Of a DNA stretch of 64,000 nt, positions 50,122 to 60,575 are shown piece after piece. The notes beneath the pieces are model-generated. The model made no database searches. It saw only the letters and a list, made by a program, of their open reading frames with translations, and had not been told where the DNA came from. The stretch lies in NCBI RefSeq assembly GCF_000403785.1, contig NZ_APHJ01000019.1, positions 248,001 to 312,000 on the forward strand, written 5' to 3'. Position numbers and translations under genes: made by a program. How positions within the stretch are numbered: the first letter of the stretch is position 1; each line of letters starts with the position of its first letter. This DNA comes from Gillisia sp. CAL575. Its GTDB lineage: Bacteria > Bacteroidota > Bacteroidia > Flavobacteriales > Flavobacteriaceae.

Positions 50122-50828
50122 TGAACAAATTGGTAGAAGTTCAAAATCTTGGGTTAAAAGATTACAAGGAAACTTGGGAGTATCAAGAGCAGTTATTTCA
50201 ATCTATTGTAGATTTAAAGATTAGAAATAGGAGAGAAGAACTTTCTCTAGAAACACATAATTATTTATTATTGGTGGAACATCCGCACGTCTACACCATG
50301 GGTAAAAGTGGTGATCTCGATCATTTATTACTTACTGATGCTCAACTTGAAGAGAAGAATGCCAAATATTATAAAATAAATCGTGGTGGAGATATTACGT
50401 ATCACGGCCCTGGGCAATTGGTGGGATATCCAATTTTAGATCTGGATAATTTTTTTACAGATATTCATAAATACCTTCGGTTTTTAGAAGAAGTGATCAT
50501 CCTCACTTTAAAGGATTACGGATTGAAGCCAGATAGAAGTCTTGGTGAAACCGGGGTTTGGTTAGATGTGGGAACTCCGTTTGCTAGAAAGATCTGTGCA
50601 ATGGGTGTTCGTGCCAGCCGCTGGGTGACTATGCATGGTTTCGCGCTGAATATAAATGCAGATCTTGGATATTTCGATAATATTGTTCCCTGCGGAATTC
50701 GTGGAAAAACAGTGACCTCTCTAAATGTAGAGTTAGGAGTAAGAAAAGTTGATCTTGCTGAAGTAGAGCAAAAACTTCTACATCATTTCTCTACTGTGTT
50801 TGAGGCAGAGCTTAAAATGTCCAATTAA
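50118..50828 (+). CDS. lipB: octanoyl-[acyl-carrier-protein]:protein N-octanoyltransferase
   Basis: 236 residues. LipB signatures: RGGDITYHGPGQLVGYPILD, and the catalytic cysteine and lysine in NIVPCGIRGKTVTSLNVE. It moves octanoyl from ACP to the lipoyl domains of 2-oxoacid dehydrogenases and the glycine cleavage H protein, the first step of lipoate synthesis. Two ATGs are adjacent (50118 and 50121). It overlaps the Pmp3-type gene upstream and stops only 3 bases before the convergent gene at 50832. Confidence 0.96.
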   Translation: MMNKLVEVQNLGLKDYKETWEYQEQLFQSIVDLKIRNRREELSLETHNYLLLVEHPHVYTMGKSGDLDHLLLTDAQLEEKNAKYYKINRGGDITYHGPGQLVGYPILDLDNFFTDIHKYLRFLEEVIILTLKDYGLKPDRSLGETGVWLDVGTPFARKICAMGVRASRWVTMHGFALNINADLGYFDNIVPCGIRGKTVTSLNVELGVRKVDLAEVEQKLLHHFSTVFEAELKMSN

Positions 50829-50831
50829 TTA

Positions 50832-51515
50832 TTATTTATTAAATGCTGTTAGCAAACTGCTACTAGTTAAATTGCCATTCCCATTGTAGTCTTCTTGCTT
50901 TACCATTCCAATTCCTTTGGAAAGCCATTGTTTAGCAGTGCCACTTTTGGTTATTCCCATTTTAAATTCTGAAGTATACGTAATTACCACACATTCAAAA
51001 GTCCCCGCTGGTGTTTTAATTGTTTCTTCTCCAGTAACACTTCGATTGATCATAGCCACATTCATTTTCATATTCATTCCGCCCATATTCATGGTCATTT
51101 CCATATTGGAATCAGGAAGTTGGTCGCCTACATTTAAATTATTCGGAATTTCAATATTATTCCCTGTGATCTCAAGCTCCATGTCCTTGTATTGCTCTAT
51201 TAATTGTGGGCTCATCATAGACCTAAAATCTATGGATATTTTATCTCCTTTGCAACTTACCTCGTAATTCGATGTGGCTATTAATTTTCCTTTTTCATCT
51301 TTTACAGTAGAAGTAATTTCAGCTATTTTTATTCCGTTATTATTACTCACCTTTTTAATTTCGTAATCCACAACAGCAACAGGTCTATCTTTCTTGTCGT
51401 AGGATGTGATTTGTGAAGTAATGCCTTCTTCCATGGCAAAATAACTGTTACAATCTTGCGCGTTTACAATGAAACTGCATGCTACGATCAGGCAGATAAA
51501 TGAAAAAGTTCTCAT
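50832..51515 (-). CDS. TapB-like/DUF3108-like secreted protein
   Basis: 227 residues with a signal peptide (FICLIVACSFIVNAQD). The mature protein begins CNSYFAMEEGITSQITSYDK and contains PDSNMEMTMNMGGMNMKM and a conserved TPAGTFECVVITYTSE segment with a cysteine, features of the TapB family in Bacteroidota, distantly like DUF3108. A beta-sandwich periplasmic or outer-membrane-associated role is expected; function not established. The Met-rich stretch could bind metal but is outside the copper island. It converges on lipB with a 3-base gap and no separate terminator seen. Confidence 0.75.
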   Translation of the reverse strand: MRTFSFICLIVACSFIVNAQDCNSYFAMEEGITSQITSYDKKDRPVAVVDYEIKKVSNNNGIKIAEITSTVKDEKGKLIATSNYEVSCKGDKISIDFRSMMSPQLIEQYKDMELEITGNNIEIPNNLNVGDQLPDSNMEMTMNMGGMNMKMNVAMINRSVTGEETIKTPAGTFECVVITYTSEFKMGITKSGTAKQWLSKGIGMVKQEDYNGNGNLTSSSLLTAFNK

Positions 51516-51731
51516 AATACTAAGTTTAGTTATTACTTAATTAGTTGTTTGAGGGGGTGGGGATGTCTTGGGGAACCTAAAAATCTTCAGGATATGTTCA
51601 ATAAATTGAAGTAATTTGTCAAATTTTTTTGTCAGGTAATTATGCTTAAATCGCTAATAATCAATATTTTAATTATGATAAATTTAAGCTAAATCATCAA
51701 AATCGGCACTATTTTTTATGATTATTTGAGT

Positions 51732-54182
51732 TTAAAAATTATAGAGTATAACTTCATTTCCTTCTCCCACAATTAAAGCGGTTTTGGAAACTCCTTTATT
51801 AGTGCTAGTTATTCCTGAAAGACCAATACCATAAGTCGGGAAATTTGGAAGCAATTCTCCCTTATCATTAAAGAGGTATACTTTTTTTGCCTGAGTGTCT
51901 GCTATAGAAATATAGCTTTTCCCATTAAGCCTATAAATTGATGGGGCGGAATAAAGCCCGTAGTCTAACTCAATTTCTTTATTATTTATATTTAATTTAT
52001 TATCAGAGAGCAGCACCAATAGATTTTCATAAGCGATAATTTTCAAATCATTACTTCCCTTTGCTTGTTCTTTGCTTATTTTTCCCTTAGAATCAATTTT
52101 TAATAACTTGCCGTCTTCAGCTAGAGAAACAAAATTGTTTTTATTTTCAAACCAAGCATTTTCAGAAAAATCTATATCTCCTTTTACTGCAATTCGCTCT
52201 TTTCCTTGTCTACTTAATATATGTAGTTTCCCATTCTTTTCTGGAACTACTATGTAATCCTTATTTTTTATTCTGAAGTGTTTTGGTGGTTGAATTATAT
52301 CAGAAGTAGCACCTTTAAAATCGAAGCCATTTACAGTTTCACCTCTGGAATCATACATAAGAAGTTTATTCTTTTGTGTGATCACAAATCTATAGTTCCT
52401 GTTATTGTCATAGTCGAAAATAGCAAGTGGCTGTGTAATAAGATCGTTAAATTTTAAAGGGAAACCTCGGCTTTCTTTTCCCTTAGCATCTAACACGTAA
52501 AATTTATTTAAGGTGGCAAACGCAAGCTCTTGAACACCATTTTTATTGATATCTATTTGTTGGAACTCCCCTAATATTTTGCTCTCTAATTGTATCTTCC
52601 ATAGGGTTTTTCCTTGATTAGAAACTGCGTGTAGCACATTATTAATATCTTGAAATACAATGGCAGATTTATTATTAGAAGTAGTATACAAAAACGGATT
52701 GCCTGAGATGATTTCAGGCAAACTGATAGTGACTGTTTTTTTAATTTCTGAATTTTTTCCAGAGCTTGCTTTTCCAATGCTCCCATGTATATGAGAAAAA
52801 CCGTCACTTGTTACAAACTGAAGGGCAGAATAACTGAAATCATCAGTAAAATTTTCAGAAAAGGAATTGGAAATTTGAAAGGCTATGGAAGTATAAGTTT
52901 TATCCTTATTGAAGTTTGGTGTACTTACAATTAATAACGAAGAAGATTCAGCGAGATCTCCTTGGAGAGCGAGGAATGCTTCGTTTTTTGAATACGTACT
53001 ATTATTTTGAAAATTGCTAATTATCAATTCTAATGTTTTCTGATCTTTAGAATAGACTAGGAAGTTTTCAATAAATGCATATTTGCTAAACCCTTCTACA
53101 TGGATAATTGGTTCTAAGAATTTTAAATAATTATTTTCAGAGATAGAATAGATAGAAACTCCGCGATAGTCAGTTATTAATGCATCAGAAGCTGGTAAGG
53201 CTTCTTTTGCCAATTGAGCGTCAGTTGTATTTAAAGCTATAGCAATATTTTTTCCTAAATAAATCTCACCTGCTTCTTTCGTGAAGTTCAATAGATTATT
53301 GTCATTTATAACGAGACTGTCTTTCTTAAACTTTTTCAGATTAAATTCTAAATTCTTGAAATCTTTATAAGTGAAGGAATAGAAACCTTCAGCAGAAATG
53401 GGAACAATGTTCTGAAGTTCATTTTTTTGATGTTGAACATTTTTAAAAATATCCAAAAGATTTATTGAATCTGTACTAGAAACAGCAATTCCGTTAAATC
53501 TCATTTTTTCAGAAGACAGGTCAAGATCTACAACACTCCATTCTGAAATAGGTGTGGTTATAAACGTATTAGCAGTACTATTAAGTTGTGATTCAAATTT
53601 ATTTTTTGAATGTTTTATAAAGATTGAAGTTTTATCTAAGGATGTTGAGGCAATTGCTTTTTTAAAAGATTCAGTCCGGGCATCATTAGATTGGGAATGA
53701 TTTATAGCTTCAATTAGTAAAGATTTAGAGGAGCTGGCCAGTAAGGTGTTATTTATAAAGACAGAATAAGTTATATTATTATCTATTGTGATCTTCTTAT
53801 AGTCCAGATCCTTTGTAGAAATACTTTCAATAGAGAAATTTGGATGCTTGTGAAGCAGTAAGGTATCTTTTTTAGCTTCGGCAATTACGAGATAATTATA
53901 GGAAGAAGAATCTTTTCTAGAATAAACAATCAAGGACTTCGTAGGCTCAATAAGCTTAGCATATCCCGTAAGGCCTGAAACATTAAACTTGGATTCTAAA
54001 GTATTTTTATTGAAAAGATCAGAGCTATCTAGTTGCGAGATAAAAAAAGGAATATCATTTGAAGATATAATATAGGAGGAGTTCTCTGGAACAAAGTCAA
54101 ATAGGTCAGAGGTGTTGTTTTGAGCTTGCTCACAAGAGATTAAAGTAAAAACAACCCATAAGGCTGTCAATAATTTGTTCAT
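51732..54182 (-). CDS. large lipoprotein with DUF3352-like N-part and propeller-like C-part
   Basis: 816 residues. Lipoprotein signal LWVVFTLISCEQAQNN. The first about 480 residues resemble DUF3352-type proteins (FVPENSSYIISSNDIPFF). The last 320 contain repeated short beta units with Gly/Asp turns (AVSNQGKTLWKIQLES, LDAKGKESRGFPLKF, MYDSRGETVNGFDF, LSRQGKERIAV), the pattern of a beta-propeller of the PQQ or FG-GAP sort. No catalytic residues are evident. It lies 29 bases after rnhB on the same strand and is probably co-transcribed. Likely a surface or periplasmic scaffold; function unknown. Confidence 0.7.
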   Translation of the reverse strand: MNKLLTALWVVFTLISCEQAQNNTSDLFDFVPENSSYIISSNDIPFFISQLDSSDLFNKNTLESKFNVSGLTGYAKLIEPTKSLIVYSRKDSSSYNYLVIAEAKKDTLLLHKHPNFSIESISTKDLDYKKITIDNNITYSVFINNTLLASSSKSLLIEAINHSQSNDARTESFKKAIASTSLDKTSIFIKHSKNKFESQLNSTANTFITTPISEWSVVDLDLSSEKMRFNGIAVSSTDSINLLDIFKNVQHQKNELQNIVPISAEGFYSFTYKDFKNLEFNLKKFKKDSLVINDNNLLNFTKEAGEIYLGKNIAIALNTTDAQLAKEALPASDALITDYRGVSIYSISENNYLKFLEPIIHVEGFSKYAFIENFLVYSKDQKTLELIISNFQNNSTYSKNEAFLALQGDLAESSSLLIVSTPNFNKDKTYTSIAFQISNSFSENFTDDFSYSALQFVTSDGFSHIHGSIGKASSGKNSEIKKTVTISLPEIISGNPFLYTTSNNKSAIVFQDINNVLHAVSNQGKTLWKIQLESKILGEFQQIDINKNGVQELAFATLNKFYVLDAKGKESRGFPLKFNDLITQPLAIFDYDNNRNYRFVITQKNKLLMYDSRGETVNGFDFKGATSDIIQPPKHFRIKNKDYIVVPEKNGKLHILSRQGKERIAVKGDIDFSENAWFENKNNFVSLAEDGKLLKIDSKGKISKEQAKGSNDLKIIAYENLLVLLSDNKLNINNKEIELDYGLYSAPSIYRLNGKSYISIADTQAKKVYLFNDKGELLPNFPTYGIGLSGITSTNKGVSKTALIVGEGNEVILYNF

Positions 54183-54211
54183 ATAAAAGAGATTTTCACA
54201 AAAGTACTAAG

Positions 54212-54811
54212 TTACAGCTCTAATTTTAACTGATCGGGTAGCAATTTAAAACTTAATCTATGATATTTTGTAATACCATATTTTCTAATTGCCGCTCGGT
54301 GTTCTTTTGTGGGATAGCCTTTATTCTGTTTCCAGTTATACATTGGGAATTCTTCATGAATTAAATTCATAAACTCATCTCTATATGTTTTTGCCAGAAT
54401 GGATGCTGCGGCAATATTTAAATATTTGCCATCTCCTTTTATAATACATAGATGCGGTATATTATTATAGTTCTTAAACCTATTTCCATCTACCAGTATG
54501 TGATCTGGAATAGTATTCATGTTATTTATTGCTTGGTGCATTCCTAAAATAGAGGCATTTAAAATATTAATTTTATCGATCTCTGCATTAAAAACATGGG
54601 AAACACCAAATGACACCGCTTTCTCCTGAATAATTTTTTTTAAAATATTTCTCTTATTTGATTTAACGATCTTGGAATCATTTAAAAAAGAATTTTTAAA
54701 CTTCTTAGGCAGAATAACACTTGCAGCGGTGACAGGACCCGCAAGGCAGCCTCTTCCAGCCTCGTCAGTTCCACATTCTAAGCCGGATTGTTTATGAGAA
54801 TTTAATAACAT
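54212..54811 (-). CDS. rnhB: ribonuclease HII
   Basis: 199 residues from the ATG at 54811, giving [20 protein letters not shown]; an upstream start would add 13 residues. RNase HII signatures are [14 protein letters not shown] (catalytic Asp and Glu), [15 protein letters not shown] and [10 protein letters not shown], with [15 protein letters not shown] downstream. It removes ribonucleotides from RNA-DNA hybrids in replication and repair. It precedes the 816-residue lipoprotein gene by 29 bases. Confidence 0.96.
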   Translation of the reverse strand: MLLNSHKQSGLECGTDEAGRGCLAGPVTAASVILPKKFKNSFLNDSKIVKSNKRNILKKIIQEKAVSFGVSHVFNAEIDKINILNASILGMHQAINNMNTIPDHILVDGNRFKNYNNIPHLCIIKGDGKYLNIAAASILAKTYRDEFMNLIHEEFPMYNWKQNKGYPTKEHRAAIRKYGITKYHRLSFKLLPDQLKLEL

Positions 54812-54981
54812 TTTGCAAATTTTACATTTATTTCTAAGAACTCCACGCAACCTTCTTATAAATATTGCATCTAAGAAATAGCGTAGTGTTAAGATTTTAA
54901 CACATCAAGACTTCAAATAATATTGTTTTATTCAATATTTATTAGGATTTTTGGCGCTGGCTAATTCAAATTAACATAATA

Positions 54982-57900
54982 ATGGAAAAAAGATTAAATG
55001 GAATTCTAACGCTATTTTTAGCGTTTGTGGTGCAATTAACCTTTGCACAAGACAAAACCGTGACAGGTACTGTTACGGATGGAGATGGAATAACACTTCC
55101 GGGTGTAAATGTAATCGTGCAGGGTACAAATAAAGGTACCCAAACCGATTTTGATGGTAATTATACCATACAAACCTCTTCAGGACAAATCCTAGTATTT
55201 AGTTACATAGGATTTGCTAACCAAAAAATTACTGTGGGAACAAGTAATAATGTTAACGTAAGTCTAGCAGTAGATGCTTCAGCATTAGATGAAGTTATCG
55301 TTGTAGGGTATGGAACTGCTACCAAACAATCATTTGCGGGAACGGCAACAACTATCGATGCTGAAAAGCTTGAGGTAAAAGCTGTTTCAAATATCTCACA
55401 AGCACTTGCGGGTGAGGTTGCGGGGGTAAATGTTATTAATACATCTGGGCAACCGGGTACTACTTCTACAATTAGAATTAGAGGTTTTGGATCGGTAAAT
55501 GGAAACCGTGATCCTCTTTATGTTGTTGATGGTGTTCCATTTACTACGGGTAGTGGCCAACTTAACTCGATTAACCCTTCAGATATTAAAACTACAACTG
55601 TACTTAAAGATGCATCTGCAACTGCAATTTATGGTTCTAGGGGTGCAAATGGAGTAATTTTGATTACAACTAAATCTGGTTCTAGTACAGGTGATGATTA
55701 TATTGAAGTTGATGTAAGAACAGGTGTTAACGCTCAAATTATACCTCGTTACGATGTAATTCGTTCTCCTGAAACTTATACTGAGTTAGTATATGAAGGA
55801 ATTAAGAATCGCGGGTTTATTAACGGAGTTGCAAACCCTGCAGATTATGCAGCAGGATTACTTTTTTCTGATAATTACATTCCAGTTGGATATAATCTTT
55901 TTAATGTTGCTAACGGTGCAGAATTAATAGATCCTGAAACAGGAAGAATTCGTGAAGGTGTTACGAGAAAGTATACTCCAGAAAGCTATATAGATGAAGC
56001 TTTTAATTCAGCTATTAGAACTGAAGCAAATGTTCGTTTTGGTGGTGGAGATGAAAAAACTACTTATTTTGCTTCTTTTGGATATCTTAATGATGATGGT
56101 TATGCAATAAACACAGGGTATGACAGATATACTACTCGTTTAAATGTTAGCTCTAAAGTTAAAGAATGGTTAAAAGTTGGAGCTAATATTGGTTATGCTT
56201 ATTCTGAAAGTTTAAATAATGGGCAGACGGTAGGTTCTGAGAACGTATTTGAATTTGCAGATAAAACTGCACCAATTTTTGGTGTGTTTCTAAGAGATGA
56301 AAATGGTGAATTGGTTCCAGATCCTATTTTTGGAGGTAATCAAATAGATTACGGAAGTTCTTCAGGATTTAGAACTAGACCACAGTCTGATAACTTAAAT
56401 CCAATTGGATCTGCTTTATATGATTTTGATGGAACAGAAAGAAATGAACTAAACGGTAGTTTTTCATTAGATTTTGATATTACTCAAGATTTAAAATTCG
56501 AAACTAGGTTTGGTGCTCAATACTCTATAGATAGAAGAACCGATGTTCAAAACCCATTCTATGGTACTGCTGTAGGAGATGGAGGAACTATATTTAAGCA
56601 AGACAATGAAAGATTAACTACAAACTTCCTTCAGTTGTTACGTTATAGCAAACAGTTTGGAGATCATACTATTGAAGTTTTGGCTGCTCACGAATCAAAT
56701 GATTTCGAAAGAAATTATAATGATGCTTATAAAACAAAAGCGGTGGCTTCGGATATTTATGAGTTAAATAATTATGTTGTTTCACCTAGTCCTGATTCCG
56801 GATATAATGAGGGTAGAGCTATTGAATCTTACTTTAGTCAGATCAATTACGATTTCTTAGATAAATATTACTTAACGGGATCTGTACGTCGTGATGGTTC
56901 TTCTAGGTTTGTTAATGAGAAATGGGGAACTTTCGGTTCTGTAGGAGCAGCATGGATTGTTTCTAATGAGGACTTTCTATATAATAATGATATAGTTAGT
57001 TTCCTTAAATTAAAAGCATCTTATGGGGTGTTAGGTGATGAAGCTCAGACGGATGCTAATGGTAACCCTGTGTATTATCCTGGTTATGACACATTCAATA
57101 TCAACAACCTTAATGATGGTATTTCACTTTCTGCAAGAGACAATGGAAACCCAGATTTAACTTGGGAAACTTCAAAAATGTTTCAGGTAGGTACTGAGTT
57201 TAGTTTAGGACAGTGGTTAGATGGTTCTGTGGATTATTACGTTAAAAACACTACAGACCAAATCTTTAATAGAAGAGTTGGACCATCTCAAGGAATTGCC
57301 ATTATAACTGTTAATGATGGAGATTTAAGAAACACTGGTTTAGAATTTAACTTAACTGGTCATGTATTTAAATCAGAAGATTTTAATTTGAACCTAAACA
57401 TAAACGGTGAAATTCTTACCAATGAAATCACTAGAATGCCTATAGACCCTTCTACAGGTGAAGAAAGAATATTAGATCCACAAGGTGTTTTTGCTTATTC
57501 TGAAGGTCGTTCAATTTTCGACATTTATGTAAGAGAATATGCAGGTGTAGATCCATCTAATGGAGCTCCACTTTGGTACCAATACTTTAATGATGCAAAT
57601 GGTAACGGCTTGTTAGATAATGGGGAAGAAGGAATTTCTACTTTAACTCCTTATTTAGCAGCAAATCCAGATGCTGTGATCGCAAGAACTATTACTAGAA
57701 CCTATGCAAATGCTACAGATAAGTATATTGATAAATCTTCTATTCCAGATGTAAGAGGTGGTTTTAGATTGGGAGGAAACTACAAGAACTTTAATTTCTC
57801 TTCTCAGTTTATTTATAGTCTTGGAGGGTATTCATATGATGGTCAATATGCTGAGTTAATGAGTGATCGTTTTGGTGCCGTAGGTAATAACTACCATACA

Positions 57901-58236
57901 GATATCCTTAATAGATGGCAAAATCCAGGAGATATTACTAGTGTGCCTGCACTTACTGACAACAGAATAGTGAATGGAACATCTACTTCAGATCGTTTTG
58001 TGACAAGTACAGACTATCTTGCACTTAATAATGTGTTGTTAGGATATACTTTGAATGAAGAAAAGTTAGGTAATAGTGGAATAGATTATGTAAATTTATT
58101 CGTGTCTGGAGATAACTTATTTGCTAAGACCGCCAGAGATGGTTTTCTTCCAAATACTACTGAAACGGGTAACTCAGGACGACGTTTATATGCACCACTT
58201 ACCACTTTTACAATGGGTGTAAGAGTTAAATTCTAA
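54982..58236 (+). CDS. SusC/RagA-family TonB-linked outer-membrane receptor
   Basis: 1084 residues. Signal peptide ending LTFAQ; a carboxypeptidase-D-like regulatory domain (TGTVTDGDGITLPGVNVIVQ); a TonB-box region and plug (DEVIVVGYGTATKQSFAG, SQALAGEVAGVNVI, DPLYVVDGVPF, GSRGANGVILITTKSG); then a 22-strand barrel ending in a C-terminal Phe. SusC proteins import oligosaccharides, peptides or other ligands with TonB energy. It is followed 12 bases later by its SusD partner. No glycoside hydrolase or peptidase is near, so the ligand is unknown. No extra N-terminal signalling domain is present, so it does not signal to an anti-sigma factor. Confidence 0.96.
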   Translation: MEKRLNGILTLFLAFVVQLTFAQDKTVTGTVTDGDGITLPGVNVIVQGTNKGTQTDFDGNYTIQTSSGQILVFSYIGFANQKITVGTSNNVNVSLAVDASALDEVIVVGYGTATKQSFAGTATTIDAEKLEVKAVSNISQALAGEVAGVNVINTSGQPGTTSTIRIRGFGSVNGNRDPLYVVDGVPFTTGSGQLNSINPSDIKTTTVLKDASATAIYGSRGANGVILITTKSGSSTGDDYIEVDVRTGVNAQIIPRYDVIRSPETYTELVYEGIKNRGFINGVANPADYAAGLLFSDNYIPVGYNLFNVANGAELIDPETGRIREGVTRKYTPESYIDEAFNSAIRTEANVRFGGGDEKTTYFASFGYLNDDGYAINTGYDRYTTRLNVSSKVKEWLKVGANIGYAYSESLNNGQTVGSENVFEFADKTAPIFGVFLRDENGELVPDPIFGGNQIDYGSSSGFRTRPQSDNLNPIGSALYDFDGTERNELNGSFSLDFDITQDLKFETRFGAQYSIDRRTDVQNPFYGTAVGDGGTIFKQDNERLTTNFLQLLRYSKQFGDHTIEVLAAHESNDFERNYNDAYKTKAVASDIYELNNYVVSPSPDSGYNEGRAIESYFSQINYDFLDKYYLTGSVRRDGSSRFVNEKWGTFGSVGAAWIVSNEDFLYNNDIVSFLKLKASYGVLGDEAQTDANGNPVYYPGYDTFNINNLNDGISLSARDNGNPDLTWETSKMFQVGTEFSLGQWLDGSVDYYVKNTTDQIFNRRVGPSQGIAIITVNDGDLRNTGLEFNLTGHVFKSEDFNLNLNINGEILTNEITRMPIDPSTGEERILDPQGVFAYSEGRSIFDIYVREYAGVDPSNGAPLWYQYFNDANGNGLLDNGEEGISTLTPYLAANPDAVIARTITRTYANATDKYIDKSSIPDVRGGFRLGGNYKNFNFSSQFIYSLGGYSYDGQYAELMSDRFGAVGNNYHTDILNRWQNPGDITSVPALTDNRIVNGTSTSDRFVTSTDYLALNNVLLGYTLNEEKLGNSGIDYVNLFVSGDNLFAKTARDGFLPNTTETGNSGRRLYAPLTTFTMGVRVKF

Positions 58237-58248
58237 AAAAAAACGAAA

Positions 58249-59772
58249 ATGAAAAATTTATTAAAACTAACAGGTGTTGCTGCAATACTGCTCTTTGGAG
58301 TAAGTTGTAGTGAAGACTACCTAGAAAAGCAGCCATCTGAGTTTCTAACAGCAGACCAGGTTGAAGAGGCTGCGAAAACTAATCCCGCAGTACTTGAAGG
58401 TACTTTGGCAGGTATTTATTCATTGATGTTCGAATCTGGATCAGGAGGAACTACAAGCCATACAGATTTCGGTCAGAAAGCATACGATATCTTTGGAGAT
58501 ATGTTATCTGGAGATGCAGCTCTTTCTGTGAGTTCATTTGGATGGTACCGTGCCGACATTACAGAATTTCAGGCACCGCTTGATTTCACAAGACAAACAA
58601 ATTATCAGCCTTGGAGATACTACTATCGTATTATTAGATCTACAAACGTTGTAATTGCTGGACTTGGAGGAAATGATGTAACGCCAGAATTAGAGGCTAA
58701 TAAGTACATCATGGGACAAGCAAAAGCTTTAAGAGCTCATTCATATTTTTATTTGACACAATACTACCAGAATGCTTACGATCCTGCACAGGAAATTCTT
58801 CCTATCTATCTTGATCCGGCAGATGAAAATGGCCCTAAAGTGGCAGCTTCTGTTATATACGATCAGATAGAAAAGGATTTAAACGATGCAATTACCTTAC
58901 TTGATGGTTTTGGTCGTACGGCTAAAAATCAAGTTAATCAAGATGTAGCAAAGGGTATTTTAGCATATGTTCACGCTGCTAAAGGAGAATGGCAAGAAGT
59001 TAAAACACTTACCAATGATGTAATTACTTCCGGGGCTTACTCAATTGTTAGTAGAACTGAAGCAGTTAGAATGATGCATGACGGTCCGGATACAGAGCCT
59101 TACGGTGGTGGATTTAATGATGCTAATACTTCAGGTTGGATGTGGGGTGTAGATATTACTTCAGATTCGGGTGTTGGTTTGTTATCCTGGTGGGGACAAA
59201 TGGACTACTTTTCTTATAGTTATGCAGGATTTGGAGATAACAAAGCTATAGATGCGGGTCTTTATGCGCAATTTAAAGAGGGTGATATAAGAAAAAATCA
59301 ATTTAATCAAACTACTACTAGTTCAAACTACTTACAACCTTTTAATAAATTTTTTGAGGAGGCAAGACAACCAAGGGGATCATCTCAGGTTATTACTTCA
59401 GATTTAATTTATATGAGAGTTGCTGAAATGTACCTTCTTAATGCTGAAGCGAATGCAAATTTAGGAATGGATTTGGAAGCTCAAACTTCTTTGAAAGCAC
59501 TTTTAGATCTACGTGTGGATGACTCATCTTATATTGATGGTCTCTCTGGTGCTGCGCTTGTTAGTGAAGTATATCTTCAAACAAGGCTTGAATTATGGGG
59601 TGAAGGAAAAAGTTATTTAGCTTTAAAGAGAAATAAAGGGACTGTAGTAAGAGGATCTAATCATCTTTCTTTTGTAGGGGAATCTATTCGTTTTGATGAT
59701 GAAAGATTGACTTTTGAGATTCCTGAAGCGGAAATTTTATTTAACCCTTTCGTTAGTACTCAAAATAACTAA
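58249..59772 (+). CDS. SusD/RagB-family outer-membrane lipoprotein
   Basis: 507 residues. Lipoprotein signal ILLFGVSCSEDYLEKQP, which is the typical SusD opening. TPR-like helices follow (GQAKALRAHSYFYLTQYYQN is a family hallmark), and the C-terminal part has IYMRVAEMYLLNAEANANLG and LWGEGKSYLALKRNKGT. It caps the SusC channel at the cell surface and binds the ligand. Coupled to the susC-like gene upstream. Ligand cannot be read from sequence. Confidence 0.95.
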   Translation: MKNLLKLTGVAAILLFGVSCSEDYLEKQPSEFLTADQVEEAAKTNPAVLEGTLAGIYSLMFESGSGGTTSHTDFGQKAYDIFGDMLSGDAALSVSSFGWYRADITEFQAPLDFTRQTNYQPWRYYYRIIRSTNVVIAGLGGNDVTPELEANKYIMGQAKALRAHSYFYLTQYYQNAYDPAQEILPIYLDPADENGPKVAASVIYDQIEKDLNDAITLLDGFGRTAKNQVNQDVAKGILAYVHAAKGEWQEVKTLTNDVITSGAYSIVSRTEAVRMMHDGPDTEPYGGGFNDANTSGWMWGVDITSDSGVGLLSWWGQMDYFSYSYAGFGDNKAIDAGLYAQFKEGDIRKNQFNQTTTSSNYLQPFNKFFEEARQPRGSSQVITSDLIYMRVAEMYLLNAEANANLGMDLEAQTSLKALLDLRVDDSSYIDGLSGAALVSEVYLQTRLELWGEGKSYLALKRNKGTVVRGSNHLSFVGESIRFDDERLTFEIPEAEILFNPFVSTQNN

Positions 59773-59793
59773 TCGATCTTAAAAACTATTAAA

Positions 59794-60501
59794 ATGATAA
59801 AACACTTTTTAAAATTATTCGTAGTTCTATTATCACTCGGGCTTGTTACAAGTTGTGATTATGATGATGAGATTGCAAACCCTGAATATGTAAGCTTACA
59901 ATTTTCTCCTACTGCAGGGGAGAATGTAGGAGTGGAAGTAGGTGGTTCCACCAATTATGATGTAAAAGTTTATTCTGCAAATATTAAGAATGAAGACAGA
60001 ACTTTTAACGTTGTGGTTCTTCCAACTACAACTCTTGGCGCTAGTGGTTATACTGTTCCTGGAACAGTTACTATACCAGGTGGTACTAACGAGGGAACTC
60101 TTAGTATTTCTGTTTCAGATGTTGGCTTAGGAGTTGCTGGAAAAAGCCTTTTCCTTGGATTAGAAGCAGATCCTAGTTTTACTGCTGGGTCTCCTGTAAG
60201 ATTAAATGTTGCTAGAGTATGTCCTGGAAAGGAATTCGTAGTAAATCTTACTTTAGACGCTTATCCAAGTGAAACTGGTTGGGAGTTAATTGACTCTGAT
60301 GGTGTTACTGTTCTTAAAGTAACAACTGCTACTGCAACAAGATCTTTATGTATTGCTTCTGGTACTTATACCTTTATCCTTACGGATTCTTATGGTGATG
60401 GTATTGCAGATGGAGGAGCTACATTAACGTATGCAGGTGAAGTACTTGCTACTTTAAGTGGAGATTTTGGAACTGAAACTAGCGTTGAAGTTACTTTCTA
60501 A
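59794..60501 (+). CDS. surface lipoprotein with beta-sandwich-like and DSYGDG domains
   Basis: 235 residues. Lipoprotein signal LSLGLVTSCDYDDE. The N-terminal half is beta-rich and resembles a Calx-beta or immunoglobulin-like domain. The C-terminal half includes LTLDAYPSETGWELIDSDG and YTFILTDSYGDGIADGG, a motif found in many flavobacterial secreted proteins and likely a Ca-binding turn. Two cysteines (in RVCPGK and RSLCIAS) may form a disulfide. It is third in the SusCD operon, where such lipoproteins often act as extra ligand-binding surface proteins. Function inferred from position only. Confidence 0.72.
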   Translation: MIKHFLKLFVVLLSLGLVTSCDYDDEIANPEYVSLQFSPTAGENVGVEVGGSTNYDVKVYSANIKNEDRTFNVVVLPTTTLGASGYTVPGTVTIPGGTNEGTLSISVSDVGLGVAGKSLFLGLEADPSFTAGSPVRLNVARVCPGKEFVVNLTLDAYPSETGWELIDSDGVTVLKVTTATATRSLCIASGTYTFILTDSYGDGIADGGATLTYAGEVLATLSGDFGTETSVEVTF

Positions 60502-60526
60502 TTTTGTAACATTAATTATAATTATG

Positions 60527-60563
60527 AAAGGTGGTTTGATTTATTTCAAATCACCTTTTTTTT
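60527..60563 (+). terminator. terminator of the SusCD operon
   Basis: GAAAGGTGGTTTGA pairs with TCAAATCACCTTT (one G-T pair) around a 7-base loop, followed by eight Ts. It closes the SusC-SusD-lipoprotein unit 25 bases past the last stop. Confidence 0.85.
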
Positions 60564-60575
60564 GTTTTTATACTT

